Below, one piece after another: positions 51,760 through 61,422 of a stretch of 64,000 nt of DNA; within the stretch, counting starts at the first letter, position 1, and each line of letters starts with the position of its first letter. Source of the DNA: Medakamo hakoo (Eukaryota; Chlorophyta; Trebouxiophyceae; Coccomyxaceae); assembly GCA_026636295.1 (NCBI GenBank), contig CP089461.1:372001-436000 (forward strand), read 5' to 3'. The position numbers and the translations under genes are program-made. The notes under the pieces were generated by a model. That model saw nothing but the letters and a program-made list of their open reading frames with translations. It searched no databases and was not told where the DNA came from.

Positions 51760-54138
51760 TCACGGCCCCTGCTGCTGCACCTGCACCTGCTCCTGCGACT
51801 GTCTGAGCACCTGGCGCCTTTCGGCGGCGCTGGTGCCGTTGGCGGGGGCGCCGGGCGGACCGCCTTCCACGGCCGCGACGCCGGCCGCGGCGGTCGTGCG
51901 GCCGCCCGCCCCGCCCCCTCGCCTGTCGGGCCCGCCGCCACTGCCCCACTCCCCGCTGGCCACGCCGCGCCCGGGCACGAGCGTGGACGCCGTCCAGTCC
52001 GGCGCCGCCCAGTCATCCCACCCGCAGTCGGTGTCCCAGTGGATGGCGTCCGCCCCCGGCGGCAGGCAGCACGCCTCCCAGTAGGGGCGGCGGCCGGGCG
52101 GGCCGGACGCCCAGTCCAGCGCCGGCCCCGCCGCCACGTCGGCCCAGGAGCTGGGCGGGGACCCGGCCACGAACGCCGGGTCGGCCACGTCACCCGCGTC
52201 CGCCGGCGTGTACGCCAGGCGCACGCCCGGGTCGATGAGGAAACGGCCGCGCCCCAGGCGGTGCAAGTCGTTGCACAGCAGGGAGCACTCGGACGCGGCG
52301 CACTCGCCGGGCGCCGCCGCCCGCATGCGCAGGCCCTGGTCCCGGAAGGGCGCCGCGGGCAGGGCGACCATGCCATTCCAGCAGCAGGACGCGGGGAAGG
52401 GCAGGCCGGACGCCAGCCGGGCGATGGAGTGCGGGTCGGACGCGTACGGCGGCCGCTTGGCCAGCCGCCGCCCGTCGACGTCGCGCGCCACCCAGATGTC
52501 GTAAAACTCCAGGCGGGCGCCCGCCTGGTAGGCGGCGTCGGCGGGCGACCCCTCCGTCGCCCAGCCCTTCAGCAGGGCGTCCGGGAACCCGCGGGCGGCG
52601 GCCCGCAGGAGCGGGCGGGGCAGGAACGGCCAGGAGCGCTGCGTGCGGACCGCCCACAGCTCCGCCTGGTCGGCCAGCGGCGCGTCCTGCAGGCGGGGGC
52701 GGTCAAAGTCCAGGCCGCACGCCACGTCGGCGGGGGCGGTGCTAGCGTTGGACGCACCGCCGACCGTGTGGGCGAGCAGGCGCAGCCCGTCGCCCGCGCA
52801 CCAAAAGACGTCGTTCAGAAACAGCACGCGGTGGGCGGGCCATCCCCTCGTGGCGGCCGCCGCCCCGCCGTCGCCGCCGCCTGCTCCCCCGTCTTCCCAC
52901 TCCGGTGTGGAGGGCGGTGGAAGGAGGGGTGGAACGGGTGACGGCGGGCCGGGGGGCAGGGGAGCGGGGCCCGGGCGGGCGGCGGTGGCGTTGTTGGCGG
53001 GTGGCGGGCCGCCGCTCGCGTTGCCCGGCGCCGGCGGCGCGACCTCCAGCGGGTCCCGCACGCCCGCCGCCAGCCCCGCCGGGTCCCACCCTTCCGGGTC
53101 GCCCGGGTCCAGCCACAGCGGTTCCAGCGCCCGGTTGCGGGCGGCGGCCAGGAAGGCGATGCGGTCCGCGCCGGGCGGGCGGGTCAGGCGGCCGGCCGTG
53201 ACGACGCGCGCGGGCGCGCCCAGCGCGGCCGCCACGTCCCGGGCCACGCCCAGCCAGGCCGCCGACGCGCCGCCGTCGTCCGAGCCGGACTCGTACACGG
53301 ACAAGAAGCCGCCGCCCGCCGGCAGGGACGCCAGGAGCGTGGCCGCCTGCAACACCCAGTGCGGGGCGAGGGTCGGTCCTAGGTTGCGCGCGTCGGCCGC
53401 GACCAGGGTGCGCGCGCGCGCCGGGATGACGCCGCCCGGGTCGAGGGACGGGTCCCAGGCGCACTGCCGCACGCCGCCGGCGGCGGACGCCAGGCCCGCG
53501 ACGAGCGCGGCCACGTCCGCGGCCAGGGACGGCGGCGGCGGGGCGCGGCGGGAAGGGGGCGAGGCCAGCCCACCGCCGGCTGCCGGACTCTCGTCCACCA
53601 CCGCGTCCGGCCGCGGCATGCCGGGCGCCGCCGCGCGCCGCCACGCCGCCCGCACGGCGCCGGGAGAGTGACCTGCCGACGCCAACGCCGCAGCAGCGGC
53701 CGCGATGGTGGGCAGGGACGTCGGCACGGGCGGCGGCGGGAGGGTGGCGGCGGACGCGCCACCGCCCCGCTCCCCCGGCGCCGGCAGGCGTGCGGGCGGA
53801 CGGGCAGCGACGCCGCCGCCGCCGCGCCCGCCGGACCGCACACCGCCCGCCAGCAGCAGCAGCGCCACGCCCGCCAGCGCCCAGCCCACCGCTCGGAGGG
53901 CGGCGGCCCGCCGCCGGCTGGCCCGGCGGGTGGGCGAGGACGAGGAGGCAGAGCCACCGCCACCGCCTCCGCTGCCGCCGGTCCCTGGCAGCGGCACCTT
54001 GGCGTTGAGCGTGGGCAGCAGCGGCGGCGGGGAGCCCCCGCCACCACCACCCGCCGCGCTCAGCCGGTTGCACGACCGGGAGGTGGGCAGGGCGCCCAGG
54101 GACGGCAGGCGGCCGCCCTTGGAGAATGAGTTCCTCAT
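51760..54138 (-). CDS. GT69 family glycosyltransferase (Cap59/Cmt1 mannosyltransferase-like)
   Basis: Single exon of 792 aa from the ATG at 54138; an upstream in-frame ATG at 54192 would add 18. It has type II topology: a short basic N terminus, one helix (ALRAVGWALAGVALLLLAGG), then a lumenal domain. The domain carries the hallmarks of the fungal alpha-1,3-mannosyltransferase family: HRVLFLNDVFWCAGDGLRLL, DVACGLDFDR with a possible DxD, EFYDIWVARDVDGRRL, FPASCCWNGMVALPAAPF, CAASECSLLCNDLHRLGRGR and FLIDPGVRLAYTPADA. Long Pro/Gly insertions lie in the N-terminal half and in a loop before VLFLND. The C-terminal tail is Gln-rich (VLRQSQEQVQVQQQ). The enzyme probably adds a sugar to glycoproteins or wall polysaccharides in the Golgi. 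The donor is inferred from fungal relatives and is uncertain. Confidence 0.88.
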   Translation of the reverse strand: MRNSFSKGGRLPSLGALPTSRSCNRLSAAGGGGGGSPPPLLPTLNAKVPLPGTGGSGGGGGGSASSSSPTRRASRRRAAALRAVGWALAGVALLLLAGGVRSGGRGGGGVAARPPARLPAPGERGGGASAATLPPPPVPTSLPTIAAAAAALASAGHSPGAVRAAWRRAAAPGMPRPDAVVDESPAAGGGLASPPSRRAPPPPSLAADVAALVAGLASAAGGVRQCAWDPSLDPGGVIPARARTLVAADARNLGPTLAPHWVLQAATLLASLPAGGGFLSVYESGSDDGGASAAWLGVARDVAAALGAPARVVTAGRLTRPPGADRIAFLAAARNRALEPLWLDPGDPEGWDPAGLAAGVRDPLEVAPPAPGNASGGPPPANNATAARPGPAPLPPGPPSPVPPLLPPPSTPEWEDGGAGGGDGGAAAATRGWPAHRVLFLNDVFWCAGDGLRLLAHTVGGASNASTAPADVACGLDFDRPRLQDAPLADQAELWAVRTQRSWPFLPRPLLRAAARGFPDALLKGWATEGSPADAAYQAGARLEFYDIWVARDVDGRRLAKRPPYASDPHSIARLASGLPFPASCCWNGMVALPAAPFRDQGLRMRAAAPGECAASECSLLCNDLHRLGRGRFLIDPGVRLAYTPADAGDVADPAFVAGSPPSSWADVAAGPALDWASGPPGRRPYWEACCLPPGADAIHWDTDCGWDDWAAPDWTASTLVPGRGVASGEWGSGGGPDRRGGGAGGRTTAAAGVAAVEGGPPGAPANGTSAAERRQVLRQSQEQVQVQQQGP

Positions 54139-54774
54139 GGGGGGAAGGCGGAAAAGAACGAAACAGCAGCGCGCCGCGCGAATGGGTTGCAAGCGCGCGC
54201 GCCAGCTGTTTCACCGGCTTTTCGCTGCTGCTTCCTGCTTCAGCGGGGGCACACCATGGCCAGGCCGGTCAGAGGATGAAGGAGGGTGGGTGGGAGGGTG
54301 GGCGTGGGACGCCGCACGACCGGCGGCGGCGCCGTTTTGCGGCGCCGGGTTTTTTTGTTTCGCTTGGAGACGAGCGGCCGCCGGGAGGCGAGCGTGCCTG
54401 TTTCAGCACGCGCCGTCGGCTGCACTTCCACCCACGCGCAGGTGGAGCGATTCCGCACGCACACAAGGGGCGGGCGGACGGGCCGGATACGGGTGTACGG
54501 CCGGCAGGGAGCCGGACTGATGCGAGGGAGAACAAGCGCGCGGCGCAGCAGTCGCGCGCCCTCCTTTCTCTGCAAAGGACAGACGCGGCGGGCCGCGGCG
54601 GCGGGGGAGTTTTGTTAAAACAGGCGGGCCTGGGTGTAGACCGCCTCAGCGTGCGCGGCGAGCGGTCCTGGATGGCGTGTGAGAGACCCCCGCGGCCCTT
54701 CTCGCGAACAAGCAAGTGCGGCCGCTCAGCTCTCCTTCCGCGCTGCGCTGCCCATTCCTCACACTTCCGTCTCC
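54139..54774. other. 636-bp divergent intergenic region
   Basis: Between GT69 and ELP5 start codons. No gene is recognised on either strand. Confidence 0.5.
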
Positions 54775-55962
54775 ATGGAGCCCGCCCTGGCCGCCCTGCG
54801 CCGCGGCCGGGTCGGCCGGTCCGCCGCGCCCCTAGTCCTCGTCCTGGGTGTCGACGACGACGCGCCCACGGCGGACGCGTGGGCGGCGGTCGTGGAGCGG
54901 GCTGCGAGCAAGGCGACGACGGCGGCAGCAGCCGACCCACCTCCCCCTGCATCAGCCGACGCACAGCCCGCGCCGCTTCCACCGCCCCGCCCACGCCACC
55001 TCGCCTGCATCCTGGGCCCGGGAGCGCAGTGGAGCAGTGCTGCGAAAGCGGCGGCGGCGACAGCGGTGCGGGTGAGCGTGGGCGGCTCGCCTGCTGCTGC
55101 CTGGACGCCGGCGCGCGTCGCGGCCGCACTGGCCGACGCCCTGCCGCCGGCCGAGCCTGCGTCCACGCCGCCGCCGCCAGACACGCTCGTCGTCCTGGAC
55201 TCGGTGACCAGCCTGGGGCTGGCGGTGGAAGGCGGGGCCGCCGGCGCTGCTGCCGCCCTGCGCGCGGTCGCGGCGGGGCCGCGCACGCACGCGGTCCTGG
55301 CCCTCGCGCACGCGCCCGCGCTCGCGCCGCACGAGGTCGGGCGCCTGGCGGGCGGCGCGGCGGCCGTGCTCCGCGTGCGCGGGCCCGGCGCTGGTGGGCG
55401 TGGAGTGCCCGCCGCCCCCGCGCCGCCCGCGCCCGCCGGCCACGCCGCCCACCCGCCCCTCCCCGCGCGCCGCCCAGATGGTCACCTGGAAACCTCGACG
55501 CCCGGCCCACGGACGGGGCGGGTGGCGGTGGCGGCCGCACCCTTTTGGGCGAGGGCGGGTGGGGGTGGCGTCGCCGGGCCGGCGTCCGCGGCCGGCCCGG
55601 CCGCTGCGGCTCCTCCGCGCCCGACCGCCTCGGCCCCGCCACCACCAGCACCACCGCACCTGCCTGCCCTCACCGCCGGCGGCATGCGGCTGGGCCTCAC
55701 CCCAGCCGAAGCGGCGGCACGTGCGGGCGTGGCGCTGCCGCACGATGAAGTGAGGGAAGCTGGCACGGTCGGCGCGCGGCCTGGCGCGCCGCAACACTCG
55801 GCAGGGGCTGGCCTCGTCGCGCGCCACACCCGCCCAGGCACGGCCGAGGCGTGGGGAGGGGACGGAGGGCAGGCGGGAGGAGGCCGTGTCTTATACGTGC
55901 GGGACTCGGACACGGACCCGGACTCGGATGAGGACCCGGACGACGCGCTGGATTTTTTTTAG
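54775..55962 (+). CDS. ELP5: Elongator complex protein 5 (ELP5)
   Basis: Single exon of 395 aa. ELP5 joins ELP4 and ELP6 in the RecA-like ring of Elongator, which modifies wobble uridines of tRNAs. The N-terminal part fits the divergent RecA-like fold: SAAPLVLVLGVDDDAPTADAW, DTLVVLDSVTSLGLAVEGG (a Walker B-like strand) and HAVLALAHAPALAPHEVGRL. No Walker A is present, as expected for Elp4-6. The conserved C terminus clinches the call. LGLTPAEAAARAGVALPHDE resembles the family Leu-Thr-x-x-Glu-x-x-Ala-Arg-x-x-Val-x-Leu-Pro segment. The acidic ending GRVLYVRDSDTDPDSDEDPD then DALDFF matches the Tyr...Asp-Glu-Glu-Asp-Pro-Asp-Asp-Asp-Leu-Asp end of ELP5. A Pro/Ala-rich middle is likely disordered. 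Confidence 0.8.
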   Translation: MEPALAALRRGRVGRSAAPLVLVLGVDDDAPTADAWAAVVERAASKATTAAAADPPPPASADAQPAPLPPPRPRHLACILGPGAQWSSAAKAAAATAVRVSVGGSPAAAWTPARVAAALADALPPAEPASTPPPPDTLVVLDSVTSLGLAVEGGAAGAAAALRAVAAGPRTHAVLALAHAPALAPHEVGRLAGGAAAVLRVRGPGAGGRGVPAAPAPPAPAGHAAHPPLPARRPDGHLETSTPGPRTGRVAVAAAPFWARAGGGGVAGPASAAGPAAAAPPRPTASAPPPPAPPHLPALTAGGMRLGLTPAEAAARAGVALPHDEVREAGTVGARPGAPQHSAGAGLVARHTRPGTAEAWGGDGGQAGGGRVLYVRDSDTDPDSDEDPDDALDFF

Positions 55963-56207
55963 ACACGCAGAATTCAGTTTGTGACGCGACAATACACACA
56001 CACGCACTCGCGCATCGCCCCGTGCCGTGTCCCCCCGGTCATCCACCCGCCGCCTTGCCTCACCGCACGCCATTGCTCCTAGTGTGGAGCTCCTGTTGGC
56101 GCGCACAGGTCGCGAACTGTCGCCTGAAACAAAGCGCGCCGCCGTCGCGTTTTTCCTCTCTCGCCCGCGCCCGAGCACGCGCGCCGACCATCCGACCCCA
56201 CACCACC

Positions 56208-57071
56208 ATGTTCCGCCCGGGCCGCCTGGCCCTCGCCGCCGCCGTGGCCGCCGCCGCCGCCGCCATCCTGGCCTCGCCCGACGCCCGCCGTGTGGCTTAC
56301 CTCATTGGAGCTCTGTTGGGCCGCAAACTCCCCTTCCTGCGGCCCGTCCTGCCCGCCCTGGCGGGCGACGGCCGCGAAGAAGCGGCGGCCGCGTGGGTGC
56401 GCGCGCACGCGCCGCCCGGCAATGTGACCGCCGCCATCGCCGCGTTCGAGGCCTTTGCGTCCTCCCGGTCATGGATGATGGCGGTCGGCCCCGTCAAAGG
56501 CAAAATCGTCGCGGACGCCCTCGCCGCGTCCGGACCGCGCGGGCGGCGCGGCCCGTCCAAAATCCTGGAGCTCGGGACGTACTGCGGCTACGGGGCCATG
56601 CTGCTGGCGTCGGCCTCGGGCCCGCACGCCCGCGTCTACAGCGTGGAGGTCGTGCCCCGCTTCGCGGCGGTGGCCCGGTCGGTCCTCCAGCACGCGGGCC
56701 TGGAAGGCCGGGTGACGGTGCTGGAGGGGCGATTGGGCGGCCACCTGGCCGCGCTCGGCGCCGCGGACCCGCCGGGGCCGCTGGACTTTGTGTTTGTCGA
56801 CCACGCCAAGGAGGCGTACCTGCCGGACGTGCAGGCGCTGTTGCGGGAGTCGGCCCTGGTGAGGTCGTCGCCCGACGACGGCACGGTGTTCGCGGCCGAC
56901 AACCTCCGCGTCCCGGGCGCGCCCGCGTACGTCGCGTGGCTGAAATCCCGCCCGCCCGCCGCACTGGACACGGCCTGGCACGACACGGAACTGGAATTCA
57001 CCAACGGCCTGGTGCCGGACCTGGTGGCCGTGAGCCGGGTGGTGGATGCGGGCAGGGCGGTGGAGGGTTGA
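56208..57071 (+). CDS. Catechol O-methyltransferase-like enzyme, membrane-anchored
   Basis: Single exon of 287 aa. The N-terminal Ala-rich hydrophobic helix (ALAAAVAAAAAAILA) is a signal anchor. The domain then follows COMT closely: MMAVGPVKGKIVADAL, then ILELGTYCGYGAMLLAS (motif I), HARVYSVEVVPRFAAVARSV, AGLEGRVTVLEGRL, LDFVFVDHAKEAYLPDV (metal-binding Asp), FAADNLRVPGAPAYVAWLKS (Asp-Asn metal ligands), and DTELEFTNGLVPDLVAVSRV with the substrate-binding Glu. All Mg2+ ligands of COMT have counterparts. Catechol-type O-methylation is therefore likely, though the natural substrate in an alga is unknown. It lies 245 bp after ELP5 on the same strand. Confidence 0.92.
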   Translation: MFRPGRLALAAAVAAAAAAILASPDARRVAYLIGALLGRKLPFLRPVLPALAGDGREEAAAAWVRAHAPPGNVTAAIAAFEAFASSRSWMMAVGPVKGKIVADALAASGPRGRRGPSKILELGTYCGYGAMLLASASGPHARVYSVEVVPRFAAVARSVLQHAGLEGRVTVLEGRLGGHLAALGAADPPGPLDFVFVDHAKEAYLPDVQALLRESALVRSSPDDGTVFAADNLRVPGAPAYVAWLKSRPPAALDTAWHDTELEFTNGLVPDLVAVSRVVDAGRAVEG

Positions 57072-57194
57072 GCGGCGGCGTCCTGGGCGCCGCCGCCGCC
57101 GCAGGCCTTGGGGGACTGTGAGGACAAGGGTGTGCTGTTTGGCGTGTGGTGGGTGTGGGGATCGTTGCTGTTGTGTCGCCTGCTGTGTTTCCGG

Positions 57195-58289
57195 TCACGC
57201 CCCGCCGCTCCCCCACCCGTTCCACCACCCGGCGCTCAGGCACGGCGCGGGCAGCGGCTGCCCCGCCTCCTCCCCCCCTCCCTCCACCGGCGACGGCTGC
57301 ACCAGCAGTCCCCAGCCGGCACCTGGTGGCAGCGCCGCCTGGGTGGCGGGCGCGCCCCACCACTCGCGCCCACCCCGGCCGTGCGTCGCCGCTGCCGCCC
57401 GGCCCCAGGCGCCAAGGGGAGACGGCGGCGGTGGCGGCCACGTGGGCCGAGGCGGCGGAGGCGGCGGCGGGGCGCACGCGTCGGGCCCCCACCCCAAGCC
57501 TGCGGGCTGGGTGGGCGGGCCGCCGCGGCCGCCAGGCAGCAGCGGCAAGCCAGCCGTCCCGCCGCCCGTGGACAGACAGCCGCCACCGCCGCCGGTGAAG
57601 TGGATGTGGCCCGCCGGCAGCAGCGCCGTCGTCCCCGTCGGCGGAGCCGTGAGGGCGTGGTGGCCCCAGCCGCCGCCGGAGAGCGTCGCTTGCGGCAGCG
57701 GCGCGCGCGCGGCCGCGGACGGGCGCCGCCAGTGGGGCGGCGGCGCCGGGCTCGCCGCCTTCTCCCGCAGCGGAGGCCGGGCCCTGCCGTCCAAGTCCAA
57801 GGAGACGAGGGGCAGGTCCTCCGCCAGGATGGCGGTCGGCCGGGCGGCGGCCGGCGCGGCAGCGGGCGAGGCCGACCGCCACCACGTGGGTGGGCCGGGC
57901 ACGGCCGCAGCGGGCGGCGCCGCCTCGGCCGGCCGAGGGCTTGGGAAGGCCGGCCCGGGGCTTGGGATGTGGCGGCCCGTGCCCTCGTCAGTCGCCCCAC
58001 CGCCACCGTTGGCTAAAGCCGGGCCGTCCACGGAGCAAGAGGACCCGTCGTCTGAGGGTGGCGGTGGAGAGGGTGGCTGGGGCGCGGCCTTGCCACCACC
58101 GCCACCAGGCCGCTTCCCTTTCTTCACGCCGGCGTCGCGCACCATCAGCGGCGTGGACGCGAGGCCGGCCAGTAGGTGCAGGCCGGTCGTGGGCGGCGGC
58201 TTGGCGCCGCGTTTGGTGGCACGACCACCACGACCCCCGCCCTCGGCAGCCGCGTGGTGCTGTTTCTTGGCGGCGGGGGTGCGCGGCAT
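57195..58289 (-). CDS. Low-complexity Pro/Gly/Ala-rich predicted protein
   Basis: Open frame of 364 codons from the ATG at 58289. It begins MPRTPAAKKQHHAAAEGGG, a basic and possibly nuclear N terminus, and contains PPPTTGLHLLAGLASTPLMV and ILAEDLPLVSLDLDGRARPP, the only non-repetitive stretches. The rest is Pro/Gly/Ala/His-rich. Support for it as a real gene: a suitable ATG, a gap of only 122 bp to the COMT-like gene and 163 bp to the thioredoxin stop on the same strand, and the frame being open for over 1 kb. In DNA this GC-rich, long frames occur by chance on every strand, so it stays doubtful. No function can be proposed. The segment ATPLMVRDAG-like could be a short linear motif. Confidence 0.4.
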   Translation of the reverse strand: MPRTPAAKKQHHAAAEGGGRGGRATKRGAKPPPTTGLHLLAGLASTPLMVRDAGVKKGKRPGGGGGKAAPQPPSPPPPSDDGSSCSVDGPALANGGGGATDEGTGRHIPSPGPAFPSPRPAEAAPPAAAVPGPPTWWRSASPAAAPAAARPTAILAEDLPLVSLDLDGRARPPLREKAASPAPPPHWRRPSAAARAPLPQATLSGGGWGHHALTAPPTGTTALLPAGHIHFTGGGGGCLSTGGGTAGLPLLPGGRGGPPTQPAGLGWGPDACAPPPPPPPRPTWPPPPPSPLGAWGRAAAATHGRGGREWWGAPATQAALPPGAGWGLLVQPSPVEGGGEEAGQPLPAPCLSAGWWNGWGSGGA

Positions 58290-58452
58290 TTTCAGGCAGG
58301 GGAGAGGTGGGGGAGAGGGGCCTCGGGCGAGCGTCCGCCGAGCCCGCCGAGGGAGCCGAGGGCGAAAGAAACGTGCGTGTGAGAGGATCTTTTTGCAGCC
58401 CACCACTCCCTCCAGCGCAAAGAGAGATAAAAAAACTTCGCCGCCAACACTC

Positions 58453-59266
58453 TCAAACACCCACCGCCATCATGGCGTGCTTCTGCACCAACTCCAGCAG
58501 GGCGTCCTTCGCCGCGCCCACCAGTTCCTCGACCTTGGCCCCATCCTTCCACACCTGGAAGGTGGGCATCGCGGAAATGCCGGCCTCGGCCGCGACTTCC
58601 TCGACGGCGTCCACGTCCACTTTCAGGAAAGTCGCCATGCCCGCGAATTTGCCGGCCAGCTCGTCAAAGTACGGGCCGATCATGCGGCAGGGCCCGCACC
58701 AGGTGGCGGTGAAGTCGACGATGACCTGATGGAGGTGAGGTGGGGTGCGAGACGGGGTGGTGAGAGGCGCGGGCTGGTGAGAGAGAAGCCGCGCGCGCTT
58801 GAAAGGGAGCGGAGCGGAAAGCAGGGGCGGGTGCGTGGCGGACAGTTCTGAGCCTCGCCACGCGCTTCTGGAGGCTGGGCCAGGTCCAGGCCACACGCCC
58901 ACGCATGCGCGAGGGCGGTGAGTGGGCGGAACACGTCGAGGACGCGCGGACACGCACGCGCGTCGGTTTTTTTCGTCGCGGCCGATGGAGGCATCGGCAG
59001 TGCGTCGGAGGCGGAGGCGGTGGGCTTGCGGGCATGTGAGCGCCTCAACCCGCCCGGCGACCAGTTTTGCAAGGACCGAGCCTCAGCTGCGGCTGAACAT
59101 CCGGCCCGCCCGCGTCGCCACGGCTGCGTGGCCCGACGAAGAACAAAGCACAACGCGAACGCGCGCCTTCCATCCCAAGACTCACCGCCTTGCCCGCGGC
59201 CTTGGCCTCCGCCAGCGCCGCGTCCCACGCGGCCTTCGATTCGATGGCGACAGCGTTGCCGCCCAT
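58453..59266 (-). CDS. Thioredoxin (h-type, cytosolic)
   Basis: Exons are 59186-59266 and 58453-58725 (117 aa), phase 0, joining AEAKAAGKA/VIVDFTATW. It is a standard single-domain thioredoxin. The active site is WCGPC at 36-40, with DFTATWCGPCRMIGPYFDEL, then FLKVDVDAVEEVAAEAGISA and MPTFQVWKDGAKVEELVGA containing the cis-Pro and the Gly turn. There is no transit peptide (MGGNAVAIESKAAWDAALAE), so it is probably cytosolic, where h-type thioredoxins reduce target disulphides using NADPH-thioredoxin reductase. The Gly at position 2 might be acylated. The start lies 186 bp from the divergent UAH gene. Confidence 0.96.
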
Positions 59267-59452
59267 GGTGGTTTGTGTTGGTGGATTTGTGGGGTGACGG
59301 GAAGACGAGGGAAAAAAGAGGATGGTGTGTGTGCCGGGGGGGGCGTGGCGCAACACTCATCTCACTTCTTTTTTTTCGCTGCAACACAGGGAAAGAGGTT
59401 GTTTGCGGGGAAAGGGCCACTCCCGCCAGCCCCCCCTGACACGCGCGTGAAG

Positions 59453-61260
59453 ATGAGGCCTCTTTACAGAATCGTCCTAGCATTGGCGGCGCTCGCCCTG
59501 GTCGCCCTCCCCTCTCCAACGTCCGCCCTCCCGTCCGCGGCCAGCTTGCTGCGCCGCGCGTCCGACGCACTCCTCCCGGCGCCGACCTTGGCGCCGGGCG
59601 TCGCGGAGCTTGTGGCTGCGGTGTCCGCGGATGAGCTAGCTCACCAGGTGAGGGGGTGCGTGGGTCAGAAAAGTCGGCGGCTGTCCGCACGACGCGTGTG
59701 CGTCCCTGCGGTCCCATGCCCCTTCCCCCCTTCGCATCCACCCTCCCACCCATCCGCCCATCCATCCCATCCATCCACTAGATCGACACTCTGTCCGCCT
59801 TCTCCTCGTCCCCACCGCCCGCCGTCACTCGCGTCCTGTTCACCCCACCGGACGCCCGCGCGCGCGCGTACGTCCGGGGCCTCATGCACGACGCGGGACT
59901 GGACGTGGTGGAAGACGGCGTCGGCAACATTCGCGGGCGGTGGGTCGGGTCTGACCCGCTGCGCGGCGGCGTCGCGTCCGGCTCGCACACCGACGCCATC
60001 CCGCTCTCGGGCAAGTACGACGGCGTCGTGGGCGTCGTGGGCGCCATCGCCGCCCTCAAAGCCCTGAAGCGTGTGGGGTACAGGCCCGTGCGCTCCCTCG
60101 AAGCCGTCATGTTTTCCTCGGAGGAGCCGACACGGTTTGGCGTGTCGTGCCTGGGCTCCCGCGCGATGGCCGGCTGGCTGAGCGCGGCCGAGCTGTCTGC
60201 CCTGACGGACGCCAATGGGACCACCTTCTTGGACGCGGCTGCGCAAGCGGGGTACGGGTTTGGGCCGGCCATGCGTGGCGCCTCCGACGGCGGGGACGGG
60301 CGGCTGACAGTCTCGCCCGACCCGCCCGGGCCGCGGCCCGCGCACCCGCGCGCGGTCCTCGCGTCGTCCCGCATCCCGCTCGGCGTCCTCACCCACTTCC
60401 TGGAACTCCACATCGAGCAAGCCCCGGCGCTGGACGAGGCTGGAGCGGCCCTGGGCGTCGTGTCCGCCATCGCGGCGCCGACGGCGCTGAGGATCCGCCT
60501 GTCCGGCCCGGGCGGGCACGCGGGCACGGTGGCCATGGCGCGGCGGGCCGACCCGGGCGCCGCCGCCGCCGAAATCACGCTCGCCGTCGAGGCCGCCGCC
60601 AGGGGCACGGGTTCGCCCGCCTCTGTCGCGACGGTCGGGTCGCTCCACCTGACGCCGGGAGCTGCCAACGCCGTCCCCACGGCGGCCGAGCTGTCCGTGG
60701 ACGTGCGGGACGTGGATGGTGAGCGGCGGGATGGCATGGTCCGGTCCATCAAAGCCGCCGCCACGGCCGCCGCCAAGGCCCGCGGCGTGGGCATCGCCAT
60801 CGAAACCCTGTCCTCCGACCCTCCTCTAACCTGCCACGAAGAAATCGTGGGCGCGGCCGCCCGGGCAGTCGCGGCTGTGACCCCGCCCCGCCTGGGGCGA
60901 CCCAGCTTGAACGAGAGCGCAGCAGCCGTCCCGCGCCTCGTCAGCGGCGCGTACCACGACGCCCTGGTCATGGGCCGGTCCATGCGGTCCGGCATGATCT
61001 TTGTGGCGTGCGACAGGGGGCTGTCGCACGTGCCGGAAGAGTACGCGGCCCCCGCGGACGTGGCGAAAGGAGTTGCTGCGCTGGCGCTCGCGCTCGCAGA
61101 CTTGGGGGCTGGACCGCCGCTCGTCGGCCGCGACGCGCCCGCCATTGCGGCGTCGCGCGGCGCGACGGGGAAAGCCTGCCCTGTGACGGGGCGGGTGGAT
61201 GATGGTGGGGGTGGGAAATGTCCGTTTGCGGGCAAGGCTGGGAAGGTCGGGGCGGCGTGA
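59453..61260 (+). CDS. UAH: Ureidoglycolate amidohydrolase (UAH)
   Basis: Final enzyme of plant-type ureide breakdown: ureidoglycolate to glyoxylate, CO2 and two ammonium, Mn-dependent, M20 metallopeptidase fold. Exons are 59453-59647 and 59782-61260 (557 aa), phase 0, with a TAG acceptor. The N terminus is an ER signal peptide (YRIVLALAALALVALPSPTS), as in plant UAH. Metal ligands are visible: SGSHTDAIPLSGKYDGVVG (His 134, Asp 145), FSSEEPTRFGVSCLGSR (Glu 179/180), FLELHIEQAP and the late SGAYHDALVMGRSMRSGMIF with its His. CDRGLSHVPEEY is nearly identical to plant UAH. YSGKYDGVVGV-type and Ala-Tyr-His-Asp patterns favour UAH over allantoate amidohydrolase. It is tail to tail with UGLYAH. Confidence 0.9.
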
Positions 61261-61422
61261 GAGAGAACCAGGGCAGCGGTGGAATTGGGAGTTGAGGGGG
61301 GGTGTTGCGACACAGGGGCTTGCACAGAGGCCAGTTTGAGCGTTGGACGGCGCAAGCCGCGGCGTGCGGGAGCGTGAGGGTGCGTGAGGAGTGGAAAAAA
61401 TGAACGGATGCACACACAATAA

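Noticed and set aside
54139-54774. Long frames across the GT69-ELP5 divergent gap
   Set aside because: They contain no motif, run antisense into the neighbours and are expected by chance in such GC-rich DNA.
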